Source: Synoicihabitans lomoniglobus | GTDB lineage: Bacteria > Verrucomicrobiota > Verrucomicrobiia > Opitutales > Opitutaceae | Reading direction: 5' to 3' | Length of the DNA stretch: 64,000 nucleotides | NCBI RefSeq assembly: GCF_029023725.1 | Contig: NZ_CP119075.1 | Location: 4,831,501 to 4,895,500, forward strand | In this document: piece after piece, positions 15,334 through 24,253 of the stretch | How positions within the stretch are numbered: the first letter of the stretch is position 1 | Layout of the letters: every line of letters begins with the position of its first letter | Program-made: the position numbers and the translations under genes | Notes under the pieces: model-generated | The model's input: only the letters and a program-made list of their open reading frames with translations | Told to the model about the DNA's origin: nothing | The model's database searches: none

Positions 15334-16824
15334 ATGGCCTCAAGCACCGGCGACACGGAAAAGCTGCCCAAAAAAATCTACGACGCCCAGGTCGCGACCC
15401 TGCGCGAAGAATTGGTGCAGTTACAGGTTGAGCTGAAAAAGACCGATTTCAAAATCGTGCTCATTCTCGCGGGCGTCGACGGCGCGGGTCGCGGTGATGC
15501 CATCAACACCTTGATGGGGTGGCTCGACCCCCGCGGCGTCGAAACCATCGCCCTGCAACAACCGACCGACGAGGAACGCGAACGTCCGCTCATGTGGCGG
15601 TTCTGGCGCGGTCTGCCGACGAGCGGTCGCATCGGTATTTTTGTCGGCTCCTGGTATACCGAAACCCTGCGCGAAGAGGCGCGCAGCAAAAAGGCCCTCG
15701 CGGAGCTCGACCACGAACTGCGTCGCATCCGTCACTTCGAGCGCCTGCTGTCCGACAACGGCACGCTCGTCGTCAAAGTGTGGTTTCACTTGTCCAAGGC
15801 CGAGCAGGGACGTCGCCTGCGCGCCCACCTCGCCCACGCCGACACCGCGTGGCGCGTCACCGACGAGCAACAACGCGCGCATCGCATCTACAATCGTCTG
15901 GCCACCACCGCCGAGCACATCCTCGGTGAGACCGACCGCCCGGGCGCGCATTGGGACCGCATCGAAGCCGCCGACCCGCGGGCCCGAAATGTTAACTTCG
16001 CCGGCATGCTGGTGCGTCGCTTCAAGGAGCATCACCGCCGCTACACGAATAAAAAACACGTCTCCCCGACCAAGCCCAAACGGGTCGTCGCCCTGCGGCC
16101 CGACGGTCGCAAGCGGCTGCTCAGCCTGGAACTGGATCGCAAACTGTCCTCCAAAGCCTACGAAGCCAAACGCGAAAAGTGGCTCGGCCGTCTCAACCGT
16201 GCCGTGCGCCGCGCCCGCGATGCCAAACGCTCCATCGTCTTCGTGTTCGAAGGCCAGGACGCCGCCGGCAAAGGCGGCGCCATCCGCCGACTCACCGGGG
16301 CGATCGACGCCCGCGACTACCGGGTCGTGCCCGTGGCCAAGCCGACCGATGAGGAAAAGGCACACCACTACCTGTGGCGCTTCTGGCGGCAGATCCCGCG
16401 CGACGGGTTTGTGGCGATCTTCGACCGCTCCTGGTATGGCCGCGTGCTGGTCGAACGCGTGGAAGGTTTTTGTCACCCGCACGAATGGCGGCGGGCCTTC
16501 GAAGAGATCAACGACTTCGAGGAACAGCTCATCGATCACGGCTCCATCGTGGTGAAATTCTGGCTGCAGGTCTCCAAGGACGAGCAACTGGAGCGCTTTC
16601 GCGCCCGCGAGGAGACCCCCTACAAACAGCACAAAATCAACGACGAAGACTGGCGCAACCGGGCCCAGTGGTCGGCCTACGAGACCGCCGTGGGCGACAT
16701 GCTCGCCCTCACCGACACCGCACCGGCGCCCTGGCATCTCGTGCCGGCCAACAACAAGCGCTTCGCCCGTTTCGACGTGTTGCGCCACGCCTGCAAGCAG
16801 ATCACGGCCGCACTCGACGCGTGA
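15334..16824 (+). CDS. pap: Polyphosphate:AMP phosphotransferase (two PPK2 domains)
   Basis: 496 aa from the ATG at 15334; the frame upstream overlaps the divergent transporter and is not protein-like. Two tandem PPK2 domains. The N-terminal one has a degenerate Walker A (G47-V-D-G-A-G-R53-G, Arg in place of Lys). The C-terminal one has an intact GQDAAGKG (K313) with RSWYGRVLVERVEGF. Two-domain PPK2 proteins (class II, PAP) phosphorylate AMP to ADP using polyphosphate, and only the C-terminal domain is catalytic in known members, which agrees with R53. The role is in energy and phosphate-reserve metabolism in the cytosol. Confidence 0.92.
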   Translation: MASSTGDTEKLPKKIYDAQVATLREELVQLQVELKKTDFKIVLILAGVDGAGRGDAINTLMGWLDPRGVETIALQQPTDEERERPLMWRFWRGLPTSGRIGIFVGSWYTETLREEARSKKALAELDHELRRIRHFERLLSDNGTLVVKVWFHLSKAEQGRRLRAHLAHADTAWRVTDEQQRAHRIYNRLATTAEHILGETDRPGAHWDRIEAADPRARNVNFAGMLVRRFKEHHRRYTNKKHVSPTKPKRVVALRPDGRKRLLSLELDRKLSSKAYEAKREKWLGRLNRAVRRARDAKRSIVFVFEGQDAAGKGGAIRRLTGAIDARDYRVVPVAKPTDEEKAHHYLWRFWRQIPRDGFVAIFDRSWYGRVLVERVEGFCHPHEWRRAFEEINDFEEQLIDHGSIVVKFWLQVSKDEQLERFRAREETPYKQHKINDEDWRNRAQWSAYETAVGDMLALTDTAPAPWHLVPANNKRFARFDVLRHACKQITAALDA

Positions 16825-16920
16825 TTTTCCCTCGAAGCGTGAAAATGCATCGCCATCGTTAATTGCTGAAAATCAGCAAATAACCCACTTCACCGGATCG
16901 CGGCAGCAGTTCGCCGCCCC

Positions 16921-16956
16921 AAAAAAAACGCCGCCCCGCGCAAGCGGAACGGCGTT
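16921..16956 (-). terminator. Rho-independent terminator of the SWIB gene
   Basis: On the minus strand, AACGCCG-N2-type arms (AACGCCG/CGGCGTT plus inner CCGC/GCGG, loop GCAA-like) are followed by eight T residues. It lies about 30 bases beyond the SWIB stop codon. Confidence 0.85.
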
Positions 16957-16988
16957 GAGAAACAAGAAAGTGCTTTGGGGTTTAAAGC

Positions 16989-17252
16989 TTACTTGGTCAC
17001 GTGACCCGAGACGAGCTTGGTCATCTCGAACATGCTCACGGACTTCTTACCGTCGAAGACCTTCTTCAGCTTATCGTCAGCGTTGATGATCGTCTTCTTC
17101 TTCGGATCCTGAAGGTTGTTCTTCTTGATGTAGACCCACAGAGCCTTGGTGAGCTCGGTGCGGGGCAGCGGCTTGGACCCAACAACGGCCGCGAGGGCTT
17201 CGTCAGGGGTTACCGGTTTCATGAATGCAGCGTTGGGTTTGCGTTTAGCCAT
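16989..17252 (-). CDS. SWIB/MDM2-domain protein
   Basis: 87 aa from the ATG at 17252 (MAKRKPNAAFMKPVTP); the longer frame adds residues out of keeping with the family. It is a single SWIB domain: PDEALAAVVGSKPLPRTELT, WVYIKKNNLQDPKKK, then INADDKLKKVFDGKKSVSMF and EMTKLVSGHV. Stand-alone SWIB proteins are common in Chlamydiae and Verrucomicrobiota and are thought to act in chromatin or nucleoid organisation; the bacterial role is unproven. It is monocistronic with its own terminator. Confidence 0.93.
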   Translation of the reverse strand: MAKRKPNAAFMKPVTPDEALAAVVGSKPLPRTELTKALWVYIKKNNLQDPKKKTIINADDKLKKVFDGKKSVSMFEMTKLVSGHVTK

Positions 17253-17435
17253 ATCGGATTCCGGGTCTAGACTGCACCTTACCGAAAGCAATACGTTTTT
17301 CAGAGGTAAATTCGCGCATTTTCATAGGTAAAATGCTTGCGCCGACCCCCTTCGAGCTGCCACGGCCCAAGCCCGGTTCCCTCCCCGGCGGCGATTACGA
17401 TGTAATTATTTTCCGGATACCGTCCCGCCCGGGGC

Positions 17436-17978
17436 TCAGCGCCGACCACCGCCGGACTTGGCCGCGGCGGCCTGCCGCATCTCGCGCCGCCGGCGCACCT
17501 CCGCCGCCACCGCCTCCAACCGGCGGCGTTCATCGGCCGGCGTGGGGTTTACCTTTACCGTATCCACAATTCGGTTACCAGTGGCCGGGCCGGACGCCGT
17601 CGCCAGGGGCCGGGCGCCGCCCGCGACCCGGGCGGCCTGCAGCCCGAGGGTCAGGGACTGGGCGCCCTGGCGAACCTGCACGAGGCCTTCGTCGGCATCG
17701 TAGGACTCGACCACCAGCTCGTCGGGGCCGACCTCACCGAGCTTGAGCCAGACCGAACGCTGCTTGGTCACGTTGTAGACGTTGAAGCGCTTGGCGTCGC
17801 CGTCGCCAAAGGTGCCGCAGAACTGGATCTCGGCGTTTTCCACCGGCACGGCCGCGGCTTCAGCGGCCGGAGGCGCCGCCCGGTTGAAGGGATTGCGACC
17901 CGGCATCTGTGCCGAGCTCGTTCCCGCCAGACCCAGCAGGCTGGTCAGAACAAGGGAGGTGAAACGAAGGGAGGGCAT
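17436..17978 (-). CDS. Secreted hypothetical protein
   Basis: 180 aa from the ATG at 17978, giving a signal peptide MPSLRFTSLVLTSLLGLAG...SSAQ. The mature part is Pro/Ala-rich for 30 residues. A small domain follows (IQFCGTFGDGDAKRFNVYNV, then SVWLKLGEV and a QGAQSLTLGLQ stretch) and resembles the PDZ-less periplasmic part of secretion-pathway pilotin/GspC-like proteins. The C-terminal 50 residues are a charged Arg-rich helix (ADERRRLEAVAAEVRRRREMRQ). I do not recognise a named family; the secretion-related reading is weak. The upstream gene TerC is divergent. Confidence 0.6.
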   Translation of the reverse strand: MPSLRFTSLVLTSLLGLAGTSSAQMPGRNPFNRAAPPAAEAAAVPVENAEIQFCGTFGDGDAKRFNVYNVTKQRSVWLKLGEVGPDELVVESYDADEGLVQVRQGAQSLTLGLQAARVAGGARPLATASGPATGNRIVDTVKVNPTPADERRRLEAVAAEVRRRREMRQAAAAKSGGGRR

Positions 17979-18108
17979 GACAGTGAGACGCGGCGACGGA
18001 CGATTTGTTAGCAGGACCACCTTCCATGACGCACGGGGGCGGGTCAAGTGACACCCCGGGACAAATCCGGATCGAGTCCTCGCTTGCTCCCGCGCCGGGC
18101 TCCTCTGC

Positions 18109-19053
18109 ATGTTCGCCGCTTCTATGCACATGCTGCCAACCTGGGCCTGGGGAGCCTTTCTCGTCTTCATCATCGCGATGCTCGCGCTCGACCTGGGGGT
18201 GTTTCACCGCAAGTCGCACACGATCAAGCTCAAGGAGGCGCTGACCTGGTGCGGCGTGTGGTTCACCCTCGCCATGGTGTTCAATGCGGTGGTGTGGCAC
18301 TGGCTCGGGGCGCAGCACGGCAAGGAATGGACGGCGGGCTATCTCGTGGAAATCGCGCTCAGCGTGGACAACGTTTTCGTGTTCATCGTCATCTTCGGCT
18401 ATTTCAAGGTGCCGGCGGCCTACCAGCACCGGGTGCTGTTCTGGGGCATTATCGGCGCTGCCGTGCTGCGGTTCGTATTCATCCTCGCGGGCGTGAGTCT
18501 GTTGGCGCAGTTCCACTGGCTCATCTACGGCTTCGGCGCGTTCTTGGTCTTCACCGGCATCAAGCTGGCATTGCCTCATGACGACAATTTTGACCCGGAG
18601 AAAAACATCGCTGTGCGTCTGCTGCGCAAGGTGATCCCGGTGGGTCGGGACTACGAGGGGAAACACTTCTTCACCCGTATCGACGGACGCCGCGCGGTGA
18701 CACCGCTGTTCGTGGTGCTGCTGGTGATCGAGACGACGGATGTGGCGTTTGCGCTCGATTCGATCCCGGCCGTGCTGGCGATCACGGACGTGCCGTTCAT
18801 CGTTTTCACGTCCAACATTTTTGCGATTCTCGGGCTGCGCTCGCTCTACTTCGCGCTGAGCGGCGTGATGGATTTGTTCCGGTTTCTCAACATCGGTCTG
18901 GCGGTCATCCTCACCTTCATCGGCGCTAAGATGCTCCTCTCAGGCTACCATCACATCTCGATCGAACTCTCACTCGGCGTCATCGGCGGCGTGCTGGCGA
19001 TCGCCGTAGGGGCCTCGCTTCTGTTCCCCGCCTCCCCCAAGGATAAGCGGTAA
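18109..19053 (+). CDS. TerC/Alx-family membrane protein
   Basis: 314 aa with about eight membrane segments. The TerC signatures with acidic residues inside the membrane are present: YLVEIALSVDNVFVFIVIF and VIETTDVAFALDSIPAVLAI, plus TSNIFAILGLRSLYF. TerC/Alx proteins are implicated in manganese efflux or metal loading of exported proteins and in tellurite or pH stress. The length and the absence of fused CBS/CorC domains fit the Alx type. I found no recognisable yybP-ykoY riboswitch in the 130 bases upstream. Next gene starts 10 bases after the stop, so co-transcription with the GH113-like gene is possible. Confidence 0.9.
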   Translation: MFAASMHMLPTWAWGAFLVFIIAMLALDLGVFHRKSHTIKLKEALTWCGVWFTLAMVFNAVVWHWLGAQHGKEWTAGYLVEIALSVDNVFVFIVIFGYFKVPAAYQHRVLFWGIIGAAVLRFVFILAGVSLLAQFHWLIYGFGAFLVFTGIKLALPHDDNFDPEKNIAVRLLRKVIPVGRDYEGKHFFTRIDGRRAVTPLFVVLLVIETTDVAFALDSIPAVLAITDVPFIVFTSNIFAILGLRSLYFALSGVMDLFRFLNIGLAVILTFIGAKMLLSGYHHISIELSLGVIGGVLAIAVGASLLFPASPKDKR

Positions 19054-19063
19054 CCCCTCCACC

Positions 19064-20083
19064 ATGCGTCACGGTTTTTGCCTCATTGTTGCCACGTTGC
19101 TCCTGGCCTCACGGATCACGGCGCAGGAGGCAGAGCGCGATGAGCCGATTCGTGGCGTGGTCATTTCCTGCCAGACGTGGGGCCGCGAATGGGGCACCGA
19201 CGAAATGGTCGAGGCTATGCGGGAGATCAAGGCCCTCGGCGCCAACTGGGTGCAGATTCACCCCTACGGGAGTGTCACACGGGAGGGCGCCGTCTCGTTC
19301 GGACGGCTGCCGGAAACCAGTGCAAACGCTCCGGTGTGGCTGGCGCGGCCGATCGCCGAAGCCCACCGGCTCGGGCTCAAAGTCTGCATCACGCCTCACC
19401 TCGCTCCGTGGCGCGCCGGTTGGGGTTGGCGGGGAGACGTGCGGTTCGAAACCAGGGCGCAATGGGACCGCTTTTTTGCCGACTACCGCGAGTGGATCAC
19501 GCGCCTCGCGCGACTTTGCCGCGACGCCGACGGATTCACGGTCGGCTCTGAGCTCGACCGGACCATCCCCGGTCACGAGCGCGAATGGCGCGACATCATC
19601 GCGGCCGTCCGCGCCGAAACCGCGGCCCCGCTCACTTACGCCGCCAATTGGCCCGACTATCGCCGGGTGCCGTTTTGGGATGCTTTGGACGTCATCGGGT
19701 TGTCCGCCTACTTCCCGCTCGTGGACCACGACCGCCCGCCCACTGCGGCCGAGATCGATGCCACGTGGCGACGCATTCGCGGCGACGTGTTGACCTATGC
19801 CGCCCGCCAGCAAAAGCGCGTGGTGTTCATGGAACTCGGATACGACACCGGCCTCAACGCCGCCCGCGAACCCTGGCGCGATGGCGACGGACAGCCGGGC
19901 GGTGGCATGGTGCAGGCCCTGTGTCTCGACCGCGCCCTCGCCGCGATGGAAGTGCCCGACGACCTCATCGGCGCGTTTTTGTGGAAGTGGTTTCCCGGAA
20001 ACTCGCGCGGCGAAAACTTTCTCGTGAGCGACCCCCACATGCGCGAAGTCGTCGCCCGGCATTGGCGCGCCCAACCGGAGTAA
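19064..20083 (+). CDS. Secreted glycoside hydrolase, GH113-like TIM barrel
   Basis: 339 aa with a signal peptide (MRHGFCLIVATLLLASRITAQ). The barrel begins RGVVISCQTWGREWGTDEM and continues with EIKALGANWVQIHPYG. The likely acid/base is the Glu of GFTVGSELDRT, followed by PLTYAANWPDY and FWDALDVIGLSAYFP. The likely nucleophile is the Glu of VVFMELGYD. The order TVGSE...MELGY is the mannanase-like GH113 pattern. Activity on beta-mannan or a related plant polysaccharide is a family inference. It is 10 bases downstream of terC. Confidence 0.8.
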   Translation: MRHGFCLIVATLLLASRITAQEAERDEPIRGVVISCQTWGREWGTDEMVEAMREIKALGANWVQIHPYGSVTREGAVSFGRLPETSANAPVWLARPIAEAHRLGLKVCITPHLAPWRAGWGWRGDVRFETRAQWDRFFADYREWITRLARLCRDADGFTVGSELDRTIPGHEREWRDIIAAVRAETAAPLTYAANWPDYRRVPFWDALDVIGLSAYFPLVDHDRPPTAAEIDATWRRIRGDVLTYAARQQKRVVFMELGYDTGLNAAREPWRDGDGQPGGGMVQALCLDRALAAMEVPDDLIGAFLWKWFPGNSRGENFLVSDPHMREVVARHWRAQPE

Positions 20084-20153
20084 CGGGCCTCCCCCGCCAT
20101 CGATCCTCTTCCCGCCCCAGCCTCCCCCGTCCGCATTGTCCCCCCCTCTGCCC

Positions 20154-20178
20154 CCAATGTTCGTAATACGAACATTGG
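20154..20178. repeat. Palindrome copy 1 (core TGTTCGTAATACGAACA)
   Basis: A perfect 12+1+12 inverted repeat: the arms run CCAATGTTCGTA and TACGAACATTGG around a single central A. First of three related palindromes between the GH113 and Nudix genes. Confidence 0.9.
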
Positions 20179-20267
20179 AACGCTCCGGTGCAAAAGCACC
20201 CGAACTATCCGAACCGAAGATTGCGGACCCGACCGGCCACAAGTGCCTCAACGCCACGCGCCTCTTT

Positions 20268-20286
20268 GTTCGTATTACGAACAAGG
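20268..20286. repeat. Palindrome copy 2 (core TGTTCGTATTACGAACA)
   Basis: A perfect 9+1+9 inverted repeat around a central T, 111 bases (centre to centre) from copy 1. The outer bases differ from copy 1, so the conserved part is TGTTCGTA and its complement. Confidence 0.9.
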
Positions 20287-20320
20287 TGGTTTTCGCCAGA
20301 ACCTGCTGCATCCCGCCTCG

Positions 20321-20345
20321 AATGTTCGTAATATGAACATTCGCG
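20321..20345. repeat. Palindrome copy 3 (one mismatch)
   Basis: A 12+1+12 inverted repeat with arms CGAATGTTCGTA and TATGAACATTCG, one mismatch, 56 bases beyond copy 2. Lies 112 bases upstream of the chosen Nudix start. Confidence 0.9.
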
Positions 20346-20456
20346 ACGGGTCGGTGGACGCGGCGGCGCGGGGCAGGTAGGGCGCGACGCAGGTCGGGCG
20401 CGGGGTGGGTCGAATGTGGGGTGGACGCGGGCATGAGTAGGGTTTGCGATGCCGCC

Positions 20457-20999
20457 ATGCTGCATCCGTGGGAAATCACCGCCTCGCGCTATATCGTGAA
20501 CGATCGTTGGTTGCGATTGCGCGCCGATACGTGCCGCCGCCAAGACGGCTTGACGATCGATCCGTTTTACGTGCTGGAGAAACGCGACTGGGTGCACGTC
20601 ATCCCGGTGTTGCCCGATGGCCGTATCGTGTTGGTGCGGCAGTATCGCCATGGCGCCGGGATCATGTGTCTGGAGTTTCCCGGTGGCGTGACCGAACCCG
20701 ATGAGGATCCGCTCGTCGGCGCACAACGTGAACTCGTCGAGGAATGCGGTGCCACCGGCGGCACGTGGTCGCATGTCACAACATTTTATCCGAACCCGGC
20801 GCGCCAGAGTAACCAGTTCCACTGTTATCTCGCCCGCAACGTCGAAGAGACGCAGGCCGCCAACCTCGATCCCAACGAGGAGATCGAAGTGCTGCGGCTC
20901 ACGCCGACCGAGATCGACGCCGCCATCGCCAACGGCGAATTTTCTCAGGGCAACCACATCGCTGCCTACCTGCTCGCGCGCTCTCAATTGGTGAATTAA
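20457..20999 (+). CDS. Nudix hydrolase, ADP-ribose pyrophosphatase-like
   Basis: 180 aa from the ATG at 20457 (MLHPWEITASRYIVNDRW). In-frame ATG/GTG codons at 20433 and 20421 are alternatives; the chosen one matches where such proteins usually begin. The Nudix box is complete: G-x5-E-x7-RE-x2-EE-x-G, seen as GGVTEPDEDPLVGAQRELVE followed by ECGA. The N-terminal half (VLEKRDWVHVIPVLPDGRI, VRQYRHG) and the TFYPNPARQSNQF segment resemble ADP-ribose/GDP-mannose pyrophosphatases. It hydrolyses a nucleoside diphosphate linked to another moiety; the exact substrate is not readable. Confidence 0.88.
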   Translation: MLHPWEITASRYIVNDRWLRLRADTCRRQDGLTIDPFYVLEKRDWVHVIPVLPDGRIVLVRQYRHGAGIMCLEFPGGVTEPDEDPLVGAQRELVEECGATGGTWSHVTTFYPNPARQSNQFHCYLARNVEETQAANLDPNEEIEVLRLTPTEIDAAIANGEFSQGNHIAAYLLARSQLVN

Positions 21000-21102
21000 C
21001 GGGAGTCGGCGGCAGCCGCGTCCACCCGGTTCACGTTTCAGTTTTCTAACTGTCCGTCACAAGCGATTGGACCTCAGCCGATCTTGCGTGCAACCTTACT
21101 CC

Positions 21103-22476
21103 ATGCCCCACCCCACTCGACGTGATTTCCTGCGCTCCGGTGCGATCGTTTCCTCTTTGCTTTGGACCGGTTGCCAAACCCGCCCCAACGCGTCGCCTTC
21201 CGTCGCGACGCTTGCTCCATCCGGCCGGGTCCGTCTCGCCCTCGTGGGCATCGGCAATCGCGGCAAGGACCTCATCCAGGCCTTCAACGACACCGGGTTC
21301 ACGAGTTTCGTAACGGCGGCCGACGTCGATCTCGGCGGCGCGCACTGCGTGGAGCCCAAACAGATGCTGGGCGACATCCCGTATTACGCCGACTTCCGGG
21401 AAATGTTGGCCGAGCAGGGCGACCACATCGACGCGGTCGTCATCGCCACGCCCGACTTTTCGCACTTCCCCGTCGCCATGGCGGCGATGGCCGCGGGCAA
21501 GCACGTCTACGTCGAGAAGCCGCTTGCCCACACTTTCGAAGAAGTCGATTTGCTCATCGAGCAGGCCGCGCGCACCGGCGTGGTCACGCAGATGGGCAAC
21601 CAAGGCCATTCCGGTCCCAATTATTTCCAGTTCAAAGCCTGGTCCGAGGCCGGTGTCATCAAAGACATCACCCGTATCGACGCCTACATGAACTCACCGC
21701 GGCGTTGGCACGGCTGGACGGTCGACGGGTTCGATCACGGCCCAGCCGCCCCCGCCTCGATCGATTGGGATCTGTGGCACGTCGGTCGGCCCATGCATCC
21801 CTTCAGCGAGCGCCTGCACCCCGGCAATTGGCGCAGTTGGTTTGAGTATGGTGACGGGGCGTTCGGTGACTGGGCTCCCCACATTCTGGATACGGCGCAC
21901 CGCTTCCTCGACCTCGGCCTGCCCGCGACGATCGAAGCCGTGAAACGCGACGGGCCCAACGACTACATCTTCCCGCAGGCCACCACCATCCGCTTTGGTT
22001 TCCCCACCCGCGGCGCGCACCCGGCTTGCGATGTCTTTTGGTATGACGGCGTGGACAACCAACCGGCTCTCCCGCCTGAGGAGACCGTGGGCGCGGAAAG
22101 TCAGCGCAATGGCAAATACCTTTATGCGGCGGACGGCACCGTTTTTCGCGGTGGCACGCACAGCGCTACGCTGCGCATCATTCCCGCCGCTAAAATGCGC
22201 GAGATGGCGCCGACGCTGCCTCGTTTCCCGCAGAAAAACAGCGACCACTTCGCCAACTTCGCGCTCGCTTGCCTGGGTCAAGAGGAGGCGCGGTCACCGT
22301 TCTCGGTCTCGGGTCCGTTGTCGCAGGTGTTTATCCTCGGCTGCATCGCCCAGCGTCTCGGCGGCACCTTGAAGTTCGACCGCGAGCAACGCCGCTTCGT
22401 CGACCACCCGATCGCCAACGCCTTGCTCAGCGGTCCGCCCCCGCGCAAGGGTTGGGAAGCGTGCTACCGGATTTGA
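21103..22476 (+). CDS. Exported Gfo/Idh/MocA-family oxidoreductase
   Basis: 457 aa from the ATG at 21103. A twin-arginine signal (TRRDFLRSGAIVSSLLWTGC) ends at a cysteine, so Tat export and possibly lipid attachment. The NAD(P)-binding Rossmann fold follows (VRLALVGIGNRGKDLI, AVVIATPDFSHFPVAMAAM) with the EKP signature in GKHVYVEKPLAHTF. The C-terminal half contains DWAPHILDTAH. Such exported members are common in Verrucomicrobiota and Planctomycetota and are thought to act on sugars; substrate unknown. A second member lies at 50959-52254. Confidence 0.9.
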   Translation: MPHPTRRDFLRSGAIVSSLLWTGCQTRPNASPSVATLAPSGRVRLALVGIGNRGKDLIQAFNDTGFTSFVTAADVDLGGAHCVEPKQMLGDIPYYADFREMLAEQGDHIDAVVIATPDFSHFPVAMAAMAAGKHVYVEKPLAHTFEEVDLLIEQAARTGVVTQMGNQGHSGPNYFQFKAWSEAGVIKDITRIDAYMNSPRRWHGWTVDGFDHGPAAPASIDWDLWHVGRPMHPFSERLHPGNWRSWFEYGDGAFGDWAPHILDTAHRFLDLGLPATIEAVKRDGPNDYIFPQATTIRFGFPTRGAHPACDVFWYDGVDNQPALPPEETVGAESQRNGKYLYAADGTVFRGGTHSATLRIIPAAKMREMAPTLPRFPQKNSDHFANFALACLGQEEARSPFSVSGPLSQVFILGCIAQRLGGTLKFDREQRRFVDHPIANALLSGPPPRKGWEACYRI

Positions 22477-22746
22477 GGAAGTAAAGGCACCGGACACGCC
22501 CTCCGCTCCGCCCCGGCTACGACGCAGCGCCCGCATGCGGGCGGCCTACCATGCGCGGTGCCCGTATGCGCAGATGTTGGGCATCGAACGGGTCTTCGTC
22601 GCCTGTCGCCCTCCGGGAGCGGGGCGGGAGTGGCTCACGCGGTGCCGGTTCGCCCGAGCAAAATCTGCGCCGCAATTTCTTTCGTCTCACTCCGGTCGTG
22701 ATCGCACAATTTCGTTTCCGCCAAACGCGGGCGGTTCCTCCACGCC

Positions 22747-24234
22747 ATGAAGACCCTGCTGCTTTACCCGGAATTTCCCAACACGTTTTGGAGCTTCAAA
22801 CACGCGTTGAAGTTCATCCTGAAGCGGGCGTCCCTGCCGCCTTTGGGCCTGGTCACCATCGCCGCCATGCTGCCCAGTTCGTGGCAACTGCGCTTGGTCG
22901 ATCTCAACGTGCGCCGGCTGCGCGACCAGGATCTCGCCTGGGCCGACGCAGTGTGCATCAGCGCGATGATCGTCCAGCGGCCATCGGTGCAGGCTCTGCT
23001 CGCCCGTTGCCGGGCGGCCGGCAAACTCATCATCGCCGGAGGGCCGCTCTTCACCAGCGCCCACGCAGACTTTCCCGAGGTCGATCATTTCATCCTCAAC
23101 GAAGCCGAGATCACCTTGCCGGAATTCCTGCGCGACTTCGCGAACGACACGGCGAAACGGGTCTATGCCACCTCGCGGTTTGCGGATATCGCCACCACCC
23201 CGGCGCCGCGTTGGGACCTGTTGGAACTGAGCCACTACGGTTCCATGGCGGTGCAGTATTCGCGGGGCTGTCCCTTCGACTGCGAGTTCTGCGACGTGAC
23301 CGCGAAATTCGGCCATCGGCCGCGCATCAAGACCCCCGCTCAAATCACGACCGAACTCGACGACCTGCATGACGCCGGCTGGCGCGGGCAGGTCTTCTTC
23401 GTCGACGACAACCTCATCGGCAACAAGCGCTCCCTGGCTCGGGACTTGTTACCCGCCCTCATCACCTGGCAGGAAAACCACGGCCGCCGCACGCCCTTCT
23501 ACACCGAGGCGTCGATCAACCTGGCAGACGATCCGCGGCTGATGAATCAGATGGTGGAGGCGGGGTTTGACTCCGTCTTCATCGGCATCGAAACCCCGAA
23601 TGAGTTGGCGCTGGCCGAGTGCAACAAGCGACAAAACCAGCAGCGCGATCTCGCCGCCGACGTGCACCGCATCCAGCGAGCGGGCCTGCAGGTTCAGGGC
23701 GGTTTCATCGTCGGCTTCGACAGCGACACCCCGAACATCTTTCACCGCCAGGTGGAGTTCATTCAACGCAGCGGCATCGTCACCGCCATGGTCGGTCTGC
23801 TCAACGCCCTGCCGGGCACGCGTCTGCACGACCGTCTGAACCAGGAGGGGCGTTTGTTGGGGAACAGCAGTGGCGACAACGTGGATGGCACCATGAACTT
23901 CCGGCCCACCATGCCGGTGGAAAAACTGCAGGCCGGCTACCAGTGGATTCTCGAAGGCATTTACTCACCGAAGCCCTACTACCAACGGGTGCGCACCTTC
24001 CTGCGGGAATACCAACTGCCCCGCGTGCGCTCACCCCGCAGTTGGCGCAACGGCATCGGCCTGGCGCAGGCAACCGTGCGCCTGGGCGTGCTCGGGCGGG
24101 AACGCTGGCAGTATTGGCGGCTGCTTACGTGGACGCTGTTTCACCGTCCGGCCATGATGCAACTGGCCATCACGCTCGCGATCCACGGCCAACATTTCCG
24201 CCGCTGCTGCGACCGCATGAAGGCGGCTGCTTGA
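22747..24234 (+). CDS. B12-binding-domain radical SAM protein
   Basis: 495 aa. An N-terminal Rossmann-like cobalamin-binding region (SLPPLGLVTIAAMLPSSWQL, VDLNVRRL...ADAVCISAMI, AGGPLFTSAHADF) precedes the radical SAM core. The cluster cysteines are C175, C179 and C182 in RGCPFDCEFCDVT. IFFVDDN-like FFVDDNLIGNK and GFDSVFIGIETPN follow, then a DUF4070-type C-terminal region (EYQLPRVRS...). This layout is that of the group that includes hopanoid C-3 methylase HpnR and related enzymes. A methyltransferase or rearrangement role is inferred; the product is unknown. It is a single-gene unit. Confidence 0.85.
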   Translation: MKTLLLYPEFPNTFWSFKHALKFILKRASLPPLGLVTIAAMLPSSWQLRLVDLNVRRLRDQDLAWADAVCISAMIVQRPSVQALLARCRAAGKLIIAGGPLFTSAHADFPEVDHFILNEAEITLPEFLRDFANDTAKRVYATSRFADIATTPAPRWDLLELSHYGSMAVQYSRGCPFDCEFCDVTAKFGHRPRIKTPAQITTELDDLHDAGWRGQVFFVDDNLIGNKRSLARDLLPALITWQENHGRRTPFYTEASINLADDPRLMNQMVEAGFDSVFIGIETPNELALAECNKRQNQQRDLAADVHRIQRAGLQVQGGFIVGFDSDTPNIFHRQVEFIQRSGIVTAMVGLLNALPGTRLHDRLNQEGRLLGNSSGDNVDGTMNFRPTMPVEKLQAGYQWILEGIYSPKPYYQRVRTFLREYQLPRVRSPRSWRNGIGLAQATVRLGVLGRERWQYWRLLTWTLFHRPAMMQLAITLAIHGQHFRRCCDRMKAAA

Positions 24235-24253
24235 ACGGTCGCGCCGGGGTCGC

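Larger units (their letters stand above)
20084..20456. other. 373-bp intergenic region with three related palindromes
   Basis: No gene seen. The region holds three copies of a TGTTCGTA-N-TACGAACA palindrome plus a small hairpin GGTGC-AAAA-GCACC at 20189-20202, and then GC-rich DNA leading to the Nudix gene. Confidence 0.8.

Noticed and set aside
17979..18108. yybP-ykoY (manganese) riboswitch upstream of the TerC gene
   Set aside because: Looked for because alx/terC genes often have one; the conserved core was not found in these 130 bases.
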